A DNA stretch of 64,000 bases, taken from the NCBI RefSeq assembly GCF_002933465.1, contig NZ_PSZE01000005.1, positions 62,001 to 126,000 on the forward strand, given 5' to 3'. Shown piece by piece: positions 43,536-55,570 of the stretch (position 1 is its first letter; each line of letters begins with the position of its first letter). Position numbers and translations under genes: made by a program. The notes under the pieces are model-generated. The model was not told where the DNA came from and did not search any database. It worked only from the letters and a program-made list of their open reading frames with translations. Source of the stretch: Nocardia nova. GTDB lineage: Bacteria > Actinomycetota > Actinomycetes > Mycobacteriales > Mycobacteriaceae.

Positions 43536-46000
43536 CCGTGACAGTCAGCCACAACAGTAGTGGCGTCATCCCCCAGGACATGGTGACGGTCACCATCGAC
43601 GGCACGACGATCGCCGTGCCCACCGGAACGTTGCTTATCCGGGCGGCCGAACTCGTCGGAATCCAGATCCCCCGGTTCTGCGACCATCCGCTGCTCGATC
43701 CGGTCGGGGCGTGCCGGCAATGCCTGGTCGAAGTGGAGGGACAGCGCAAGCCCGTCGCCTCGTGCACCATGGCCGTCACCGATGGGATGATCGCCCATAC
43801 CCAAATCAGTTCGCCGGCCGCGCAGAAGGCGCAGGCCGGTGTCATGGAACTGCTGCTGATCAACCATCCACTGGACTGCCCGGTCTGCGACAAGGGCGGG
43901 GAATGCCCGCTGCAGAACCAGGCGATGTCCAGCGGCCGGCCCGAATCGCGCTTCGAAGGCGTGAAACGGACCTATCCCAAACCGATTCCGCTCTCGCCCG
44001 CGGTGCTGCTGGATCGGGAGCGGTGCGTGCTGTGCGCCCGCTGCACCCGGTTCTCGCAGCAGATCGCCGGTGATGCGTTCATAGAACTGATGGACCGCGG
44101 CGCACTGCAGCAGGTCGGGATCGCCGCCGGCGAGCCGATGGATTCCTACTTCTCCGGCAACACCGTGCAGATCTGCCCGGTCGGCGCCCTCACCGGCACC
44201 ACCTACCGCTTCCGCGCCCGTCCCTTCGACCTGGTATCGAGCCCGGCGGTGTGCGAGCACTGCGCCGCCGGGTGCGCCCAGCGCACCGACCACCGCCGCG
44301 GAAAAGTGCTGCGCCGCTTGGCCGGTGACGATCCGCAGGTCAACGAGGAATGGAATTGCGACAAGGGCCGCTGGGCCTTCACCTACGCGACCGAACCCGA
44401 TCGGATCACCACCCCCCTGGTCCGCGACGACAGTGGCGGCCTCGTTCCGGCCTCCTGGTCGGAGGCGCTCGCGCGAGCGGGTGCGGGACTGGCCGCCGCC
44501 CGCGGGAACGCCGGAGTGCTGGTGGGTGGCCGGGCCACCGTCGAGGACGCCTACGCGTATGCCAAATTCGCGCGCATCGCACTGGGCACCAACGACATCG
44601 ATTTCCGCACTCGTGCTCATTCCGCCGAGGAGGCCGAATTCCTGGCCGCGGCGATCGCCGGACGGGGGGTGCGGGTGGACTACGGGGCGCTGGATTCGGC
44701 GCCGGTCGCCCTGCTCGCCGGTCTCGAACCCGAAGAGGAATGCCCGATCCTGCATCTGCGGCTGCGCAAGGCCGCCCGCACATCCGCGACCGCGATCTAT
44801 TCGCTGGCCGCCTACGCGAGCCGGGGTCTGCGCCGGATGTCGGGCCGGTTGATCCCGACCGTGCCCGGTGACGAGGCGCGCCTGCTGCAGGCGCTGGCGG
44901 TCGCGGGCGCGGGATACGAATGCCCGCCCGATCCGCCGGGCCTCGACGAACTCGCCCGCGCGCTCCGCCGCCGCGGCGCGGTGATCCTGGCCGGCGAACG
45001 ACTGGCGACGCTTCCCGGCGCGCTGTCGGCGGTGGCGGCACTGGCCGAGACCACCGGCGCCACGGTCGCATGGGTGCCGCGCCGCGCCGGGGAACGCGGC
45101 GCGCTCGAAGCGGGTGCGCTGCCCGGTCTGCTGCCGGGCGGCCGCCCGATCGCGAACGCGCGTGCGCGCCAACAGGTTCAGCGACTCTGGCAGGTCGACG
45201 AACTGCCGGCCACACCCGGACGCGATACCTCCGCAATCCTCGACGCCGGCCGTCACCCCGGCGCGCTGCTGGTCGGCGGTGTGGAAATCGCCGATCTGCC
45301 CGATCCCCGTGCCGCCCGGGCCGCCCTCGAGGCCGCCGCGTTCGTGGTCAGCCTGGAATTGCGGCACAGCGAGGCCACCGAGCGGGCCGATGTGGTGTTC
45401 CCCGTCGCCTCGGCCATGGAGAAGTCGGGAACATACCTCACCTGGGAGGGCCGGCCACGGCCGTTCGGCGCCGCCCTCGGCGATGCGACGGTACGGCGGC
45501 AGGCGGCTCCGCTGGCCGATCATCGCGTGCTGCATTCGCTGGCCGACGAGATGGGTGTGCGACTGGGCTTGCCCACGGTCGAGGCCGCTCGCGCGGAATT
45601 GGACGCCCTGGGTGTCTGGGACGGGCCGCGGCCGCAGGCGCCGGCGCATCCGTCGGCCGCATTACCGGATACCGAAACCGGCACCGCCCTCCTCGCCGGC
45701 TGGCGCATGCTGCTCGACAACGGCCGCATGCAGGACGGCGAACCGAATCTCGCCGGCACCGCCCGCCGCGCGGTGCTGCGCCTGTCGCCGGCCACCGCCG
45801 CCGAAATCGGCGCGGCCACCGGCGATTCGGTGCGGATCAGCACCGGGCACGGTCGCATCGTGGCGCCGCTGGAGATCACCGAGATGCCCGATCGCGTCGC
45901 CTGGCTGCCGTGGAATTCGGCGGAGTCGACGGTCAACGACCGGCTCACCACCGCCCTCGGTCACCGCGTGCGCATCCAACGGGAGGACCCCCATGAGTGA
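43532..46000 (+). CDS. nuoG: NADH-quinone oxidoreductase subunit G
   Basis: 822 residues. N-terminal [2Fe-2S] ([20 protein letters not shown]), His/Cys cluster ([17 protein letters not shown]), [4Fe-4S] ([10 protein letters not shown]), then a molybdopterin-oxidoreductase-like domain starting with an additional four-Cys motif (CEHCAAGC and a later Cys in NCDKG), the off-path N7-type cluster. The last 8 nt overlap nuoH. Confidence 0.95.
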   Translation: MTVTVSHNSSGVIPQDMVTVTIDGTTIAVPTGTLLIRAAELVGIQIPRFCDHPLLDPVGACRQCLVEVEGQRKPVASCTMAVTDGMIAHTQISSPAAQKAQAGVMELLLINHPLDCPVCDKGGECPLQNQAMSSGRPESRFEGVKRTYPKPIPLSPAVLLDRERCVLCARCTRFSQQIAGDAFIELMDRGALQQVGIAAGEPMDSYFSGNTVQICPVGALTGTTYRFRARPFDLVSSPAVCEHCAAGCAQRTDHRRGKVLRRLAGDDPQVNEEWNCDKGRWAFTYATEPDRITTPLVRDDSGGLVPASWSEALARAGAGLAAARGNAGVLVGGRATVEDAYAYAKFARIALGTNDIDFRTRAHSAEEAEFLAAAIAGRGVRVDYGALDSAPVALLAGLEPEEECPILHLRLRKAARTSATAIYSLAAYASRGLRRMSGRLIPTVPGDEARLLQALAVAGAGYECPPDPPGLDELARALRRRGAVILAGERLATLPGALSAVAALAETTGATVAWVPRRAGERGALEAGALPGLLPGGRPIANARARQQVQRLWQVDELPATPGRDTSAILDAGRHPGALLVGGVEIADLPDPRAARAALEAAAFVVSLELRHSEATERADVVFPVASAMEKSGTYLTWEGRPRPFGAALGDATVRRQAAPLADHRVLHSLADEMGVRLGLPTVEAARAELDALGVWDGPRPQAPAHPSAALPDTETGTALLAGWRMLLDNGRMQDGEPNLAGTARRAVLRLSPATAAEIGAATGDSVRISTGHGRIVAPLEITEMPDRVAWLPWNSAESTVNDRLTTALGHRVRIQREDPHE

Positions 46001-47918
46001 GATGTCGCCGGCCGTGCTGGTCTCGGCCCCGGCCGATCTGTCCGCCTTCGGTCACGACCCGTGGTGGCTGGTCGTGGTCAAATCCGTCGGTATCTTCATC
46101 TTCCTGCTGCTCATCCCGCTGCTCGCGGTGGTGATCGAGCGGAAGGTGGTGGCCTGGATGCAGATGCGGGTCGGACCCAACCGGGTCGGGCCGCGTGGTT
46201 CGCTGCAATCCATCGCCGACGGGGTGAAGATGCTCCTCAAGGAGGACATCGTCCCGGCGATGGTCGACAAGCCCATCTACATTCTGGCGCCCATCGTTGC
46301 GCTGATTCCGGCGGTGATGGCGTTCGCGGTGATCCCGCTCGGACCGGAGGTATCGATCTTCGGCACGCGCACACCCCTGCAGTTGACCGATATGCCGGTG
46401 GGAGTGCTCTACATCCTCGCGATGACCTCGATCGGGGTCTACGGGATCGTGCTGGCGGGGTGGTCGTCGGGATCGACGTATCCGCTGCTCGGCGGTCTGC
46501 GGTCGACCGCGCAGGTGATTTCCTACGAGATCGCGATGGCGGCCTGTTTCGGGGCGGTGTTCCTGCTGGCCGGGACCATGTCCACCTCCGGCATCGTGGA
46601 GCGGCAGTGGGGTACTTGGAACGTGTGGCTGTTGCTGCCGTCGTTCGTCATCTACGCGGTGGCGATGGTCGGCGAAACCAACCGCGCCCCCTTCGATCTC
46701 CCCGAAGCCGAGGGCGAACTCGTCGGCGGTTTCCACACCGAATACTCGTCACTGAAATTCGCGATGTTCATGATGGCCGAATACATCAATATGGGCACCG
46801 TCTCGGCGCTGGCCACCACACTGTTCTTCGGCGGCTGGCACGCCCCCTTCCCGCTGAACCTGTGGGACGGCGCGAATTCGGGGTGGTGGCCGCTGCTGTG
46901 GTTCACGCTGAAGCTCTGGACGTTCCTGTTCGTCTTCATCTGGTTGCGCGGGACACTGCCGCGGCTGCGCTACGACCAGTTCATGAATCTCGGCTGGAAG
47001 TTGCTCATCCCGGTGTCGCTGCTGTGGGTGATGATCGTGGCGACGCTGAAGGTGGTGCAGGACAACGGCCACGACGTGCAGACCACCGGCCTCGTGACCG
47101 CCGGGGTGATCATCTCGGTGGGACTGCTGGCGATGATGTTGCGCGCCGGGCGTGCCGGTGACAATCCCACACCGGAAACCGCTGGGCCGCAACAGTTCTC
47201 GGATTTCCCGGTTCCGCCGATGCCCGAGACCGCGCCCACGGCCACCAAAGCCGGTCTCCTGGACCCCATCGGCGGATTCTGGGTCACCTTCGTCACGATG
47301 TTCAAGAAGAAGAACACCGAGTTCTACCCCGAGGAGAAGGTGCCGACCGCGCCGCGCTACCACGGCCGCCACCAGCTCAACCGGCATCCCGACGGCCTGG
47401 AGAAGTGCATCGGCTGCGAACTGTGCGCGTGGGCCTGCCCCGCGGACGCGATCTACGTCGAGGGCGCCGACAACACCGACAGCGAGCGCTACTCCCCCGG
47501 CGAGCGCTACGGCCGCGTCTACCAGATCAACTATCTGCGTTGCATCGGCTGCGGACTGTGCATCGAAGCATGCCCCACCCGGGCGTTGACGATGACCAAC
47601 GAATACGAGCTGGCCGACGACAATCGCGCCGACCTGATCTACGAGAAAGACCGGCTGCTCGCCCCGCTGGGCGACGGGATGATCCCCCCGCCGCACGCCG
47701 CCTACCCGGGCGCCACCGAGGAGGACTACTACCTCGGCGCTGTTCCCGCAGCTCCCGGCACCGACCGCGATACCGGCCTCGGCTCCACCGGTAACGCCGT
47801 GGCACGGCCATCCGGTTCCCGCGGTTCGGATCTCGTGGGTCCGGACCCCGCGGACCCGGCCGTCGACGCGGCGGGACGGCAACCAGCCGCCACCGGCGCA
47901 CAAGGAGGTGCGCAGTGA
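45993..47918 (+). CDS. nuoHI: Fused NuoH-NuoI subunit
   Basis: 641 residues in one frame without a stop. Residues 1 to about 400 are Nuo[41 protein letters not shown] and about nine hydrophobic segments, ending in a Pro-rich tail ([11 protein letters not shown]). Residues from about 415 are Nuo[20 protein letters not shown], then two ferredoxin motifs, [12 protein letters not shown] and [12 protein letters not shown]. These subunits are separate in M. tuberculosis. An ATG at 47220, just before the NuoI part, could serve as an internal start but lacks a Shine-Dalgarno. The C-terminus has an extra 60-residue tail. Confidence 0.9.
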   Translation: MSEMSPAVLVSAPADLSAFGHDPWWLVVVKSVGIFIFLLLIPLLAVVIERKVVAWMQMRVGPNRVGPRGSLQSIADGVKMLLKEDIVPAMVDKPIYILAPIVALIPAVMAFAVIPLGPEVSIFGTRTPLQLTDMPVGVLYILAMTSIGVYGIVLAGWSSGSTYPLLGGLRSTAQVISYEIAMAACFGAVFLLAGTMSTSGIVERQWGTWNVWLLLPSFVIYAVAMVGETNRAPFDLPEAEGELVGGFHTEYSSLKFAMFMMAEYINMGTVSALATTLFFGGWHAPFPLNLWDGANSGWWPLLWFTLKLWTFLFVFIWLRGTLPRLRYDQFMNLGWKLLIPVSLLWVMIVATLKVVQDNGHDVQTTGLVTAGVIISVGLLAMMLRAGRAGDNPTPETAGPQQFSDFPVPPMPETAPTATKAGLLDPIGGFWVTFVTMFKKKNTEFYPEEKVPTAPRYHGRHQLNRHPDGLEKCIGCELCAWACPADAIYVEGADNTDSERYSPGERYGRVYQINYLRCIGCGLCIEACPTRALTMTNEYELADDNRADLIYEKDRLLAPLGDGMIPPPHAAYPGATEEDYYLGAVPAAPGTDRDTGLGSTGNAVARPSGSRGSDLVGPDPADPAVDAAGRQPAATGAQGGAQ

Positions 47919-48790
47919 ATCCGCGAGTGGATATCCTCGCCGCCGAGGCGGTTACGCGAACATCCACCGGCGAGGCCGTGCTGTTCTGGGTCCTGGCCGT
48001 GGTCGCGGTGGCCGGTGGCCTCGGCATGGTGTGTGCCCGCAGGGCCGTGCACTCCGCGCTGTGCCTCGCGGCCACCATGATCACCCTGTCGGTGTTCTAC
48101 ATCGCCCAGGACGCGCTGTTTCTGGGGGTGGTGCAGATCGTGGTGTACACGGGCGCGGTCATGATGCTGTTTCTGTTCGTCCTGATGCTCGTCGGTGTCG
48201 ACTCTGCCGAATCGCTGCGGGAGACGTTGCGCGGGCACCGCATCGCCGTCGTCGTGGTGAGTCTCGGATTCGGGCTGCTGCTGATCGGGGCGATCGCCCG
48301 GGGCGTGCGCGACGATTCGGTGGCGGCCACCGGTCCCGGATTCGGCGCCGACCCGATCGCGGCACTGGCCGAACTGATCTTCGTGCGTTACGTGTGGGCC
48401 TTCGAACTCACCGGCGCGCTGCTGATCACCGCCACCATCGGCGCGATGGTCCTCGCGCACCGGGAACGGTTCGGGCCGCGCACCGGGCAGCGCGAACAAT
48501 CGCAGCGCCGCCTGCGTGAAGGCCACCGCATCACGCCCCTGCCCACCCCCGGTGTCTATGCCCGCCACAACGCCGTCGACGTGCCGGCCCGGCTGCCCGA
48601 CGGCTCGTTCGCCGAACTGTCGGTGAGCACCATCCTGCGCCATCGCCGGCGCCGCGCCCACACCGAGGACGCGGTGATCGGTATGCGAGAAGGCAACGGC
48701 AGTGGCTCGAACGGCAGTGAAGAGAACGGCAGTGGCGAGAGCGACGGCGCCCGAGCGACCGGCGACAACGAGAGGAAGGCTCCGCGGTGA
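47915..48790 (+). CDS. nuoJ: NADH-quinone oxidoreductase subunit J
   Basis: 291 residues, five transmembrane helices; the conserved [19 protein letters not shown] helix contains the pi-bulge region involved in proton coupling. The about 120-residue C-terminal extension is hydrophilic and ends in a Gly/Ser/Asn/Glu repeat ([13 protein letters not shown]), probably disordered. GTG overlaps the preceding stop by 4 nt. Confidence 0.94.
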   Translation: MNPRVDILAAEAVTRTSTGEAVLFWVLAVVAVAGGLGMVCARRAVHSALCLAATMITLSVFYIAQDALFLGVVQIVVYTGAVMMLFLFVLMLVGVDSAESLRETLRGHRIAVVVVSLGFGLLLIGAIARGVRDDSVAATGPGFGADPIAALAELIFVRYVWAFELTGALLITATIGAMVLAHRERFGPRTGQREQSQRRLREGHRITPLPTPGVYARHNAVDVPARLPDGSFAELSVSTILRHRRRRAHTEDAVIGMREGNGSGSNGSEENGSGESDGARATGDNERKAPR

Positions 48791-49086
48791 ATCCGGACAA
48801 CTACCTGTATCTGTCCGCCCTGCTGTTCACCATCGGCGCGGCCGGGGTGCTGGTGCGGCGCAACGCGATCGTGGTGTTCATGTGCATCGAATTGATGCTC
48901 AACGCGGTCAATCTCGCTTTCGTCACCTTCGCCCGGCAGCACCACAACCTCGACGGGCAGGTGTTCGCGTTCTTCACGATGGTCGTCGCCGCGGCGGAAG
49001 TCGTCGTGGGCCTGGCGATCATCATGACCATCTTCCGCACCCGCCGCTCGACCTCGGTCGACGACGCCAACCTGTTGAAGTACTGA
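48787..49086 (+). CDS. nuoK: NADH-quinone oxidoreductase subunit K
   Basis: 99 residues, three transmembrane helices with the two conserved Glu ([13 protein letters not shown] and [12 protein letters not shown]). MrpC-like proton-pathway subunit. GTG 48787 overlaps the nuoJ stop. Confidence 0.95.
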   Translation: MNPDNYLYLSALLFTIGAAGVLVRRNAIVVFMCIELMLNAVNLAFVTFARQHHNLDGQVFAFFTMVVAAAEVVVGLAIIMTIFRTRRSTSVDDANLLKY

Positions 49087-49087
49087 C

Positions 49088-50992
49088 GTGGGTACCGGGA
49101 ATCTGCTCTGGCTGCTGCCGGCCCTGCCCGCCGCCGGCGCGCTGATCCTGCTGCTGGCAGGACACCTGAGCGACCGCTGGGGGCATTGGCTGGGCTGCGC
49201 GACCGCGGTCGCCTCGTTCGGCGTGGCGGTGTGGGCGTTCGCCGAGATGCTCGGCCGCGCCGGCGCCGATCGCGCGGTGTCGCACAACTTCTTCAGCTGG
49301 ATACCGGTGGCCGGACTGCAGGCGGAATTCTCGCTGCAGCTCGATCAGCTGACGATGTGTTTCGTCCTGCTGATCACCGGCGTCGGCTCGCTGATCCACA
49401 TCTACTCGGTCGGCTATATGAGCCATGATCCGGCGCGGCGGCGGTTCTTCGCCTACCTCAATCTCTTCCTGGCCGCGATGCTGATCCTCGTCATGGCCGA
49501 CAACTATCTGGTGCTCTATCTCGGCTGGGAGGGCGTGGGCCTGGCCTCGTACCTGCTGATCGGGTTCTGGCACGAGAAGCCGTCCGCGGCCGCGGCGGCG
49601 AAGAAGGCCTTCGTGGTCAACCGTGTCGGCGACATGGGGCTGGCGATCGCGCTGTTCCTGATGTTCGCCACCTTCGGCTCGGTCGATTTCGGGCACGTGT
49701 TCGCCGGTGTCCCGCAGGCGAGCGACGGCACCCTGACCGCCCTGGGCCTGCTGTTGCTGCTCGGCGCGTGCGGTAAATCCGCGCAAGTGCCGCTGCAGTC
49801 CTGGCTGGGCGACGCGATGGAAGGCCCGACTCCGGTGTCGGCGCTCATCCACGCCGCCACGATGGTGACCGCGGGTGTATATCTGATCGCCCGTTCGAAC
49901 GCGATCTTCGACGCGGCGCCGGCGGCGCGCGCGGGCGTGCTGGTGGTGGGCGCGGTGACGCTACTGTTCGGCGCCGTGATCGGCTGCGCGAAGGACGACA
50001 TCAAGAAGGCGCTGGCGGCGTCGACGATGAGCCAGATCGGCTATATGGTGCTGGCCGCCGGACTGGGCCCGGCCGGATATGCCGTGGCGATCATGCATCT
50101 GCTCACCCACGGCTTCTTCAAGGCCGGTTTGTTCCTCGGCGCCGGATCGGTCATGCACGCGATGAACGACGAGACGGATATGCGCCGTTACGGCGGGCTG
50201 CGAAGGTATCTGCCGATCACGTTCGTCACCTTCGGTCTCGGCTATCTGGCGATCATCGGAGTGCCGCCGTTCGCCGGGTTCTTCTCCAAGGATCGGATCA
50301 TCGAGGCCGCGTTCGGCTACGGCGGCGCGAACGGCATCACCCTCGGCGCCGCGGCGCTGCTCGGCGCCGGGATCACCGCCTTCTATATGACGCGGGTGAT
50401 GTTGCTGACGTTCTTCGGTGAAAAGCGTTGGACTGCAAGCAAATCCGGTATGGAGCCGCATCCGCACGAAGCCCCCGCGGTGATGACCGGCCCGATGATC
50501 GTGCTGGCAATCGGCTCGGTGTTCTCCGGCGGGGTGTTCGTCTTCGGGTCGTCACTGCAGAACTGGCTGGCACCGGTGGTCGGCACCGAACATGCCGAAA
50601 GCGCCGTGCCGGCGTGGGCGGTCACCGTGGCAGCGCTGGTCGTGGTCGCGATCGGTGTCGCGGTCGCCTACCGCCAGTACGCGTGGCGGCCGGTGCCGCT
50701 CACCGCCCCGCAGGACGTCACGCCACTGACCGCCGCGGCTCGCCGCGATCTGTACGGCGACGCGTTCAACGAGGCCGCGTTGATGCGTCCGGGCACCCAT
50801 CTGACCCGCTCGCTCGTCTTTCTCGACAACCGCGGTATCGACGGCATCGTCAACACCACGGCCGCGGTGATCGGCGGCCTGTCGGCGCGAATCCGGCGTG
50901 TGCAAACGGGTTTCGTGCGCTCGTACGCCCTGTCCATGTTCACCGGCGCGGCCCTGGTGGTCGCGGCCCTGCTGGCGGTGAGGTTGCTGTGA
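49088..50992 (+). CDS. nuoL: NADH-quinone oxidoreductase subunit L
   Basis: 634 residues, antiporter-like pump subunit with 14 or more helices and the long lateral helix at the C-terminus. Motifs: [41 protein letters not shown] (split below residues 240), and [17 protein letters not shown]. Starts 1 nt after nuoK. Confidence 0.95.
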   Translation: MGTGNLLWLLPALPAAGALILLLAGHLSDRWGHWLGCATAVASFGVAVWAFAEMLGRAGADRAVSHNFFSWIPVAGLQAEFSLQLDQLTMCFVLLITGVGSLIHIYSVGYMSHDPARRRFFAYLNLFLAAMLILVMADNYLVLYLGWEGVGLASYLLIGFWHEKPSAAAAAKKAFVVNRVGDMGLAIALFLMFATFGSVDFGHVFAGVPQASDGTLTALGLLLLLGACGKSAQVPLQSWLGDAMEGPTPVSALIHAATMVTAGVYLIARSNAIFDAAPAARAGVLVVGAVTLLFGAVIGCAKDDIKKALAASTMSQIGYMVLAAGLGPAGYAVAIMHLLTHGFFKAGLFLGAGSVMHAMNDETDMRRYGGLRRYLPITFVTFGLGYLAIIGVPPFAGFFSKDRIIEAAFGYGGANGITLGAAALLGAGITAFYMTRVMLLTFFGEKRWTASKSGMEPHPHEAPAVMTGPMIVLAIGSVFSGGVFVFGSSLQNWLAPVVGTEHAESAVPAWAVTVAALVVVAIGVAVAYRQYAWRPVPLTAPQDVTPLTAAARRDLYGDAFNEAALMRPGTHLTRSLVFLDNRGIDGIVNTTAAVIGGLSARIRRVQTGFVRSYALSMFTGAALVVAALLAVRLL

Positions 50993-52638
50993 CGGAGTAT
51001 CCCTGGCTGACCACACTCTGGGTACTGCCCCTGGCCGGCGCCGTCGTCGTACTGGCCGTTCCGGCCGGCCGGCGCACGGTGGCCCGGGCGACCGGACTCG
51101 TGTTGTCGCTGGCCACCCTGGCCGTCGCGATCGTCGTCGCGGTGCGCTTCGATCCCGGCGGCCCGCAATATCAACTCGTCGAATCACACCGCTGGATACC
51201 GGCTTTCGGCGCCGGCTACACCCTCGGCGTCGACGGCATCGCGCTGGTGCTGCTGCTGTTGACTGCCGCACTGGTGCCGCTGCTGATCCTCGCCGGATGG
51301 AAGGACGACCGCGAGGCGGGTAGCGGGCGGCGGGTCGCGCACATCTATGTCGCGCTCACCCTGATCGTCGAGTCGATGGTGCTGATCTCGTTCGTCTCGC
51401 TCGACATCCTGCTGTTCTACGTGTTCTTCGAGGTCATGCTGATCCCGATGTATTTCCTCATCGGCGGCTTCGGGCCCCGCACCAGCGGCGGTGAATCGGT
51501 GGCCGCGGAACTGGCACTGCGGCAGCAGCGTTCGCGCGCGGCGGTGAAATTCCTGCTGTACAACCTGTTCGGCGGCCTGATCATGCTGGCCGCCGTGATC
51601 GGGCTCTACGTACTCACCGCACGGTCACATCTCGGCGGTGAGGGTGGCACCTTCGATTTCCGGGCGGTCGCGGCGGCGGCGAATTCCGGGCAGCTCGGCG
51701 CCGGTCCGGCCGTGCTCAACGCGCTGTTCCTCGGCTTCATGTTCGCCTTCGCGGTCAAGGCTCCGCTGTGGCCGCTGCACACCTGGCTGCCCGGCGCGGC
51801 TGTGTCGGCCACACCGGCGAGCGCGGTACTGATGATGGCGGTGGTCGACAAGGTCGGCACCTTCGGCATGCTGCGCTACTGCCTGCTGCTGTTCCCGGCC
51901 GCCTCGACCACCTACGCGCCGATGATCAGCGTGCTGGCGGTGATCGGCATCCTCTACGGCGCACTGCTGGCCATCGGGCAAACCGATGTGATGCGCCTGA
52001 TCGCCTACACCTCGATCTCGCATTTCGGCTTCATCATCCTCGGCATCTTCGCGATGACCAATCAGGGCGGCGCGGGCGCGACGTTGTACATGGTCAACCA
52101 CGGCATTTCGACCGCGGCGCTGTTCCTCATCGCGGGATTCCTGGTGTCGCGCCGCGGCACTCGGGTGATCGCGGAATTCGGCGGCGTACAGAAGGTGGCG
52201 CCGGTCTTGGCGGGCACCTTCCTGGTCGCGGGCCTGGCGACGCTCTCACTGCCCGGGCTCGCGCCGTTCGTCAGCGAATTCCTCGTCCTGGCCGGCACGT
52301 TCACCAGATATCCGGTGGCGGCGGTGTTCGCCACCGGCGCACTGGTGCTGGCGGCGCTGTACGTGCTGTGGATGTACCAGCGCATGATGACCGGACCGGT
52401 CCGCAAGGGCAACGAGCGACTGCCGGATCTGCTGCCGCGCGAACTGGTGGTCGTGGTGCCGTTGCTGGCGGCGTTGCTCGTCCTCGGCGCGTATCCGAAA
52501 CCGGTTCTCGACCGGATCAATCCGGCGGTGGCCGGCACGCTCACCACCATCGGCAAACACGATCCGGCGCCCACGGTCGCGCCGGATGCCGCGACCGTCC
52601 CGGCCGCGACCACTCCGAGCGGAGGTAACCACCGGTGA
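50989..52638 (+). CDS. nuoM: NADH-quinone oxidoreductase subunit M
   Basis: 549 residues, antiporter-like. [18 protein letters not shown] contains the key Glu; [19 protein letters not shown] and [15 protein letters not shown] hold the Lys/His of the central axis. C-terminal tail Pro/Ala-rich. Overlaps nuoL and nuoN by 4 nt. Confidence 0.95.
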   Translation: MTEYPWLTTLWVLPLAGAVVVLAVPAGRRTVARATGLVLSLATLAVAIVVAVRFDPGGPQYQLVESHRWIPAFGAGYTLGVDGIALVLLLLTAALVPLLILAGWKDDREAGSGRRVAHIYVALTLIVESMVLISFVSLDILLFYVFFEVMLIPMYFLIGGFGPRTSGGESVAAELALRQQRSRAAVKFLLYNLFGGLIMLAAVIGLYVLTARSHLGGEGGTFDFRAVAAAANSGQLGAGPAVLNALFLGFMFAFAVKAPLWPLHTWLPGAAVSATPASAVLMMAVVDKVGTFGMLRYCLLLFPAASTTYAPMISVLAVIGILYGALLAIGQTDVMRLIAYTSISHFGFIILGIFAMTNQGGAGATLYMVNHGISTAALFLIAGFLVSRRGTRVIAEFGGVQKVAPVLAGTFLVAGLATLSLPGLAPFVSEFLVLAGTFTRYPVAAVFATGALVLAALYVLWMYQRMMTGPVRKGNERLPDLLPRELVVVVPLLAALLVLGAYPKPVLDRINPAVAGTLTTIGKHDPAPTVAPDAATVPAATTPSGGNHR

Positions 52639-54260
52639 ATCAGCTTCTGGCCGCGACGGTTCCGGCTCCTTCGATCGAATATCACGCTTTGTCACCGATG
52701 CTGGTCGTCTTCGGTGTGGCCGTCGCGGGGGTGCTCGCCGAGGCGTTCCTGCCGCGGTCGTGGCGTTATCCGGCCCATCTGGTGCTCGCGCTGGGCGGTT
52801 TGGTCGCGGCGTTGGTGGCGGTGATCGCGCTCGCGGGCACTCATGCCACGGTGGCCGTCGGCGCGGTCGCCGTCGACAACGTGACGCTGATGCTGCAGGG
52901 CACCATCCTGGTGGTCGCGATTCTCGCGGTCGCGCTGATGACCGAACGCGGTATCGAACCGCGGCTGGCACGAGAAAGCCGGGAAGGACCGGGGACCTGG
53001 AGCCGGGCGGCCGCGGCGGCCTCCGGTGCGGTCGTCGTCGACGCCTTCACCCCGCAGGCCGCGGCGGTCCCGGGCGGTTCGGACGAGATCGCGGCGGCGC
53101 GAGCGGGTATCACCACCACCGAGGTCTTTCCGCTGACCCTGTTCGCGGTCGGCGGCATGCTGCTGTTTCCCGCCTCCAACGATCTGCTGTCGATGTTCGT
53201 CGCACTCGAAGTGCTGTCGCTGCCGCTGTATCTGCTGTGCGGGCTGGCGCGGCGGCGTCGGCTGCTGTCGCAGGAGGCGGCGCTGAAGTACTTCCTGCTG
53301 GGCGCGTTCGCCTCGGCGTTCTTCCTGTACGGGATGGCGCTGATGTACGGCTACGCCGGTACGATTCGCCTCGCCGGGATCGCCGACGCCGTGGCACGCG
53401 ATTCCGGCTCGAAAACCCTTGCGGTGCTGGGGGTGGCGATGCTGGTGGTGGGGTTGCTGTTCAAGATCGGAGCGGTGCCGTTCCAGTCGTGGGTGCCCGA
53501 TGTGTATCAGGGGGCGCCGACCGCGGTCACCGCGTTCATGGCCGCGGCGACCAAGATCGCGGCAGTGGGTGCTCTGCTGCGCATCCTGCAGGTCGCGGTG
53601 CCGGGGCTGAGTGCGGACTGGCGTCCGATCCTGGGCGCCGTGGCGGTGGCCACGATGGTGCTGGGCGCGATTCTCGCCGTCACTCAGACCGATGTGAAGC
53701 GCATGCTCGCCTACTCCTCCATCGCGCACGCCGGCTTCATCCTCACCGCACTGGTGGCGGCCGATTCCGACGGGGTGTCGTCGGTGCTGTTCTATCTGGC
53801 CGTCTACGGCGTGAGCACGGTAGGCGCGTTCGCGGTGGTCACGCTGGTGCGCGACCGCGTGGGAGACGAGGCCACCGCACTGTCGGCGTGGGCCGGGCTC
53901 GGGCGCCGTTCGCCATGGCTGGCAACGGTTTTCGCGCTGTTTCTGCTGTCGTTCGCGGGCATTCCGCTGACCAGTGGGTTCGTCGGAAAATTCGCGGTGT
54001 TCTCGGCGGCCGCCTCCGGGCATGCGGCGTACCTGGTGATCGTCGGTGTGATCTCCAGTGCGATCGCCGTGTTCTTCTACATTCGTGTCATCGTGCAGAT
54101 GTTCTTCACCGATCCGCCGGAGGCGCCGCCGGCTGTGGTCACCGCGCCGGTGACCTCGATGGTCGTCATCGTCACCGGCGCCGCCACACTGGCCCTGGGT
54201 ATCGTGCCGCAGCCGCTGCTCGACCTGGCGAACCGTGCGGTCGGATTCGTCAGCGGATAG
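52635..54260 (+). CDS. nuoN: NADH-quinone oxidoreductase subunit N
   Basis: 541 residues, third antiporter-like subunit. FVALEVLSLPLYLLCGLARR, then KIGAVPFQSWVPDVYQGAPT, and SIAHAGFILTALV. A longer loop (about 110-160) precedes the conserved core, as in other actinobacteria. Last gene of the operon; no strong terminator hairpin was recognised after it. Confidence 0.95.
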   Translation: MNQLLAATVPAPSIEYHALSPMLVVFGVAVAGVLAEAFLPRSWRYPAHLVLALGGLVAALVAVIALAGTHATVAVGAVAVDNVTLMLQGTILVVAILAVALMTERGIEPRLARESREGPGTWSRAAAAASGAVVVDAFTPQAAAVPGGSDEIAAARAGITTTEVFPLTLFAVGGMLLFPASNDLLSMFVALEVLSLPLYLLCGLARRRRLLSQEAALKYFLLGAFASAFFLYGMALMYGYAGTIRLAGIADAVARDSGSKTLAVLGVAMLVVGLLFKIGAVPFQSWVPDVYQGAPTAVTAFMAAATKIAAVGALLRILQVAVPGLSADWRPILGAVAVATMVLGAILAVTQTDVKRMLAYSSIAHAGFILTALVAADSDGVSSVLFYLAVYGVSTVGAFAVVTLVRDRVGDEATALSAWAGLGRRSPWLATVFALFLLSFAGIPLTSGFVGKFAVFSAAASGHAAYLVIVGVISSAIAVFFYIRVIVQMFFTDPPEAPPAVVTAPVTSMVVIVTGAATLALGIVPQPLLDLANRAVGFVSG

Positions 54261-54370
54261 TGCCGGAGACCGCTTCGGGGACGACAGTTCTCGCCGACGC
54301 CACACCGAAACGTCCACGGTGGCTCTAGGATCGAGTCCGACGACGACAACCGCGCACAGAAACAGGTGCC

Positions 54371-55192
54371 ATGACCGACAGCGCCACACAGGTGGATCAA
54401 TCGAAGCCGAGCATCGCCCGTGTGTACGACTATCTGCTGGGCGGGCGCGACAATTACGCCGTCGACCGCAAGGTCGGTGACTACTTCATCAACGATCTAC
54501 CCGGTTCGGTCGCCATCGCTTATGCCAACCGGCAGGCCATGATTCGCGCGGTCGCCGATATCGCGGACTCCGGTGTGCGCCAGTTCATCGATATGGGCAG
54601 CGGGTTGCCGACCGTCGACAACGTGCATCAGGTCGCCCAGCGTCACCTCGACACCGCACGTGTGGTGTACGTGGACAACGATCCGATCGTGCTGGCCCAT
54701 GGTCGCGCATTGCTGTCCGCCGACGACAACACCACGGTCATCCACGCGGATCTGCGCGATCCGGAGGCCATCTTCTCCCATCCGGACCTGCGGCGGCTGA
54801 TCGATTTCGACGAGCCGGTGGCGGTGATCTTCAGCGCGATCCTGCACCACCTCAACAACGACGAGAATCCGGCCGAGTTGGTGAAGTGGTGGACCGACCG
54901 GATCCCGATGGGCTCGCAGATCTACATCTCGCATTTCCGCTCCGGCTTCAACGAGGAGACGCAGGCCGCGGAGGAGAAGCTCCAGGCGACCTTCGGGCGT
55001 GGCCGCTGGCGTTCGGACGAGGAGATCCTCGACCTGTTCGGTGATCTCGAGGTGCTCGAGCCGGGACTGGAGATCTGCGCCCGCTGGCGGCCCGTCGAAG
55101 CCGACGCCTCGGTCTCGCGCATCGGCCCCGCCGAGCGCGAACCCACCCTGTGGGAACAACTGATCGCGTGCGCTTTGGCCCGTAAGTCGTAG
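54371..55192 (+). CDS. DUF574-type SAM-dependent methyltransferase
   Basis: 273 residues. Family signature PSIARVYDYLLGGRDNYAVD near the start, SAM site FIDMGSGLPT (about 74-83), DNDPIVLAHGRALL, and FSAILHHLNNDE. Abundant in actinomycetes; substrates mostly unknown. ATG 54371 with AGGTG upstream. Independent of nuo (about 110 nt gap). Confidence 0.85.
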   Translation: MTDSATQVDQSKPSIARVYDYLLGGRDNYAVDRKVGDYFINDLPGSVAIAYANRQAMIRAVADIADSGVRQFIDMGSGLPTVDNVHQVAQRHLDTARVVYVDNDPIVLAHGRALLSADDNTTVIHADLRDPEAIFSHPDLRRLIDFDEPVAVIFSAILHHLNNDENPAELVKWWTDRIPMGSQIYISHFRSGFNEETQAAEEKLQATFGRGRWRSDEEILDLFGDLEVLEPGLEICARWRPVEADASVSRIGPAEREPTLWEQLIACALARKS

Positions 55193-55570
55193 CGGTCACA
55201 GGTCACCGGGCACTAAGCTGCCGGGCACCATGTGCGCGCACCTCGGATCGTCCGAATCGCCCACGACGGAGCCGATTTCGCGGCGGCCTCGTCGCGACGT
55301 CGTCGGCGCGGCCGTGCTGTCGGAACTCGCCGGCTCCTTGATCACGTTGCGCAGGCACACTCGGTCGGCCCGCCCGCTCCGGTCACGCTCGTCATGGCTG
55401 CCGCCGGGTCGCTCGCCGCCGTGGGACTGTGGTGGCGCGTGCGAAGCACGCCCGTGGGTGGCGGGATCGGTCCGACCGCCGCCCCGAACCCGACGCCACG
55501 CGTGGGAGCCCGCGATGACGGTCCACCTGCATCTGATCCGATAACGCCTTGACCAGTAAGGAGCCTTAAC
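55193..55570. other. Intergenic region
   Basis: About 380 nt. Two overlapping plus-strand frames (55230-55544 and 55232-55552) use the same start area but neither has a family look; one contains a short hydrophobic stretch (VTLVMAAAGSLAAVGLWW). I cannot support a gene here. Confidence 0.4.

Noticed and set aside
43247..45649. 800-codon open frame on the minus strand opposite nuoF/nuoG
   Set aside because: It is a GC-rich shadow frame of strongly conserved nuo genes; composition is Gly/Arg/His-biased without family motifs.
55230..55552. Two overlapping hypothetical genes
   Set aside because: Both frames share one region and neither shows family similarity or a strong ribosome-binding site.
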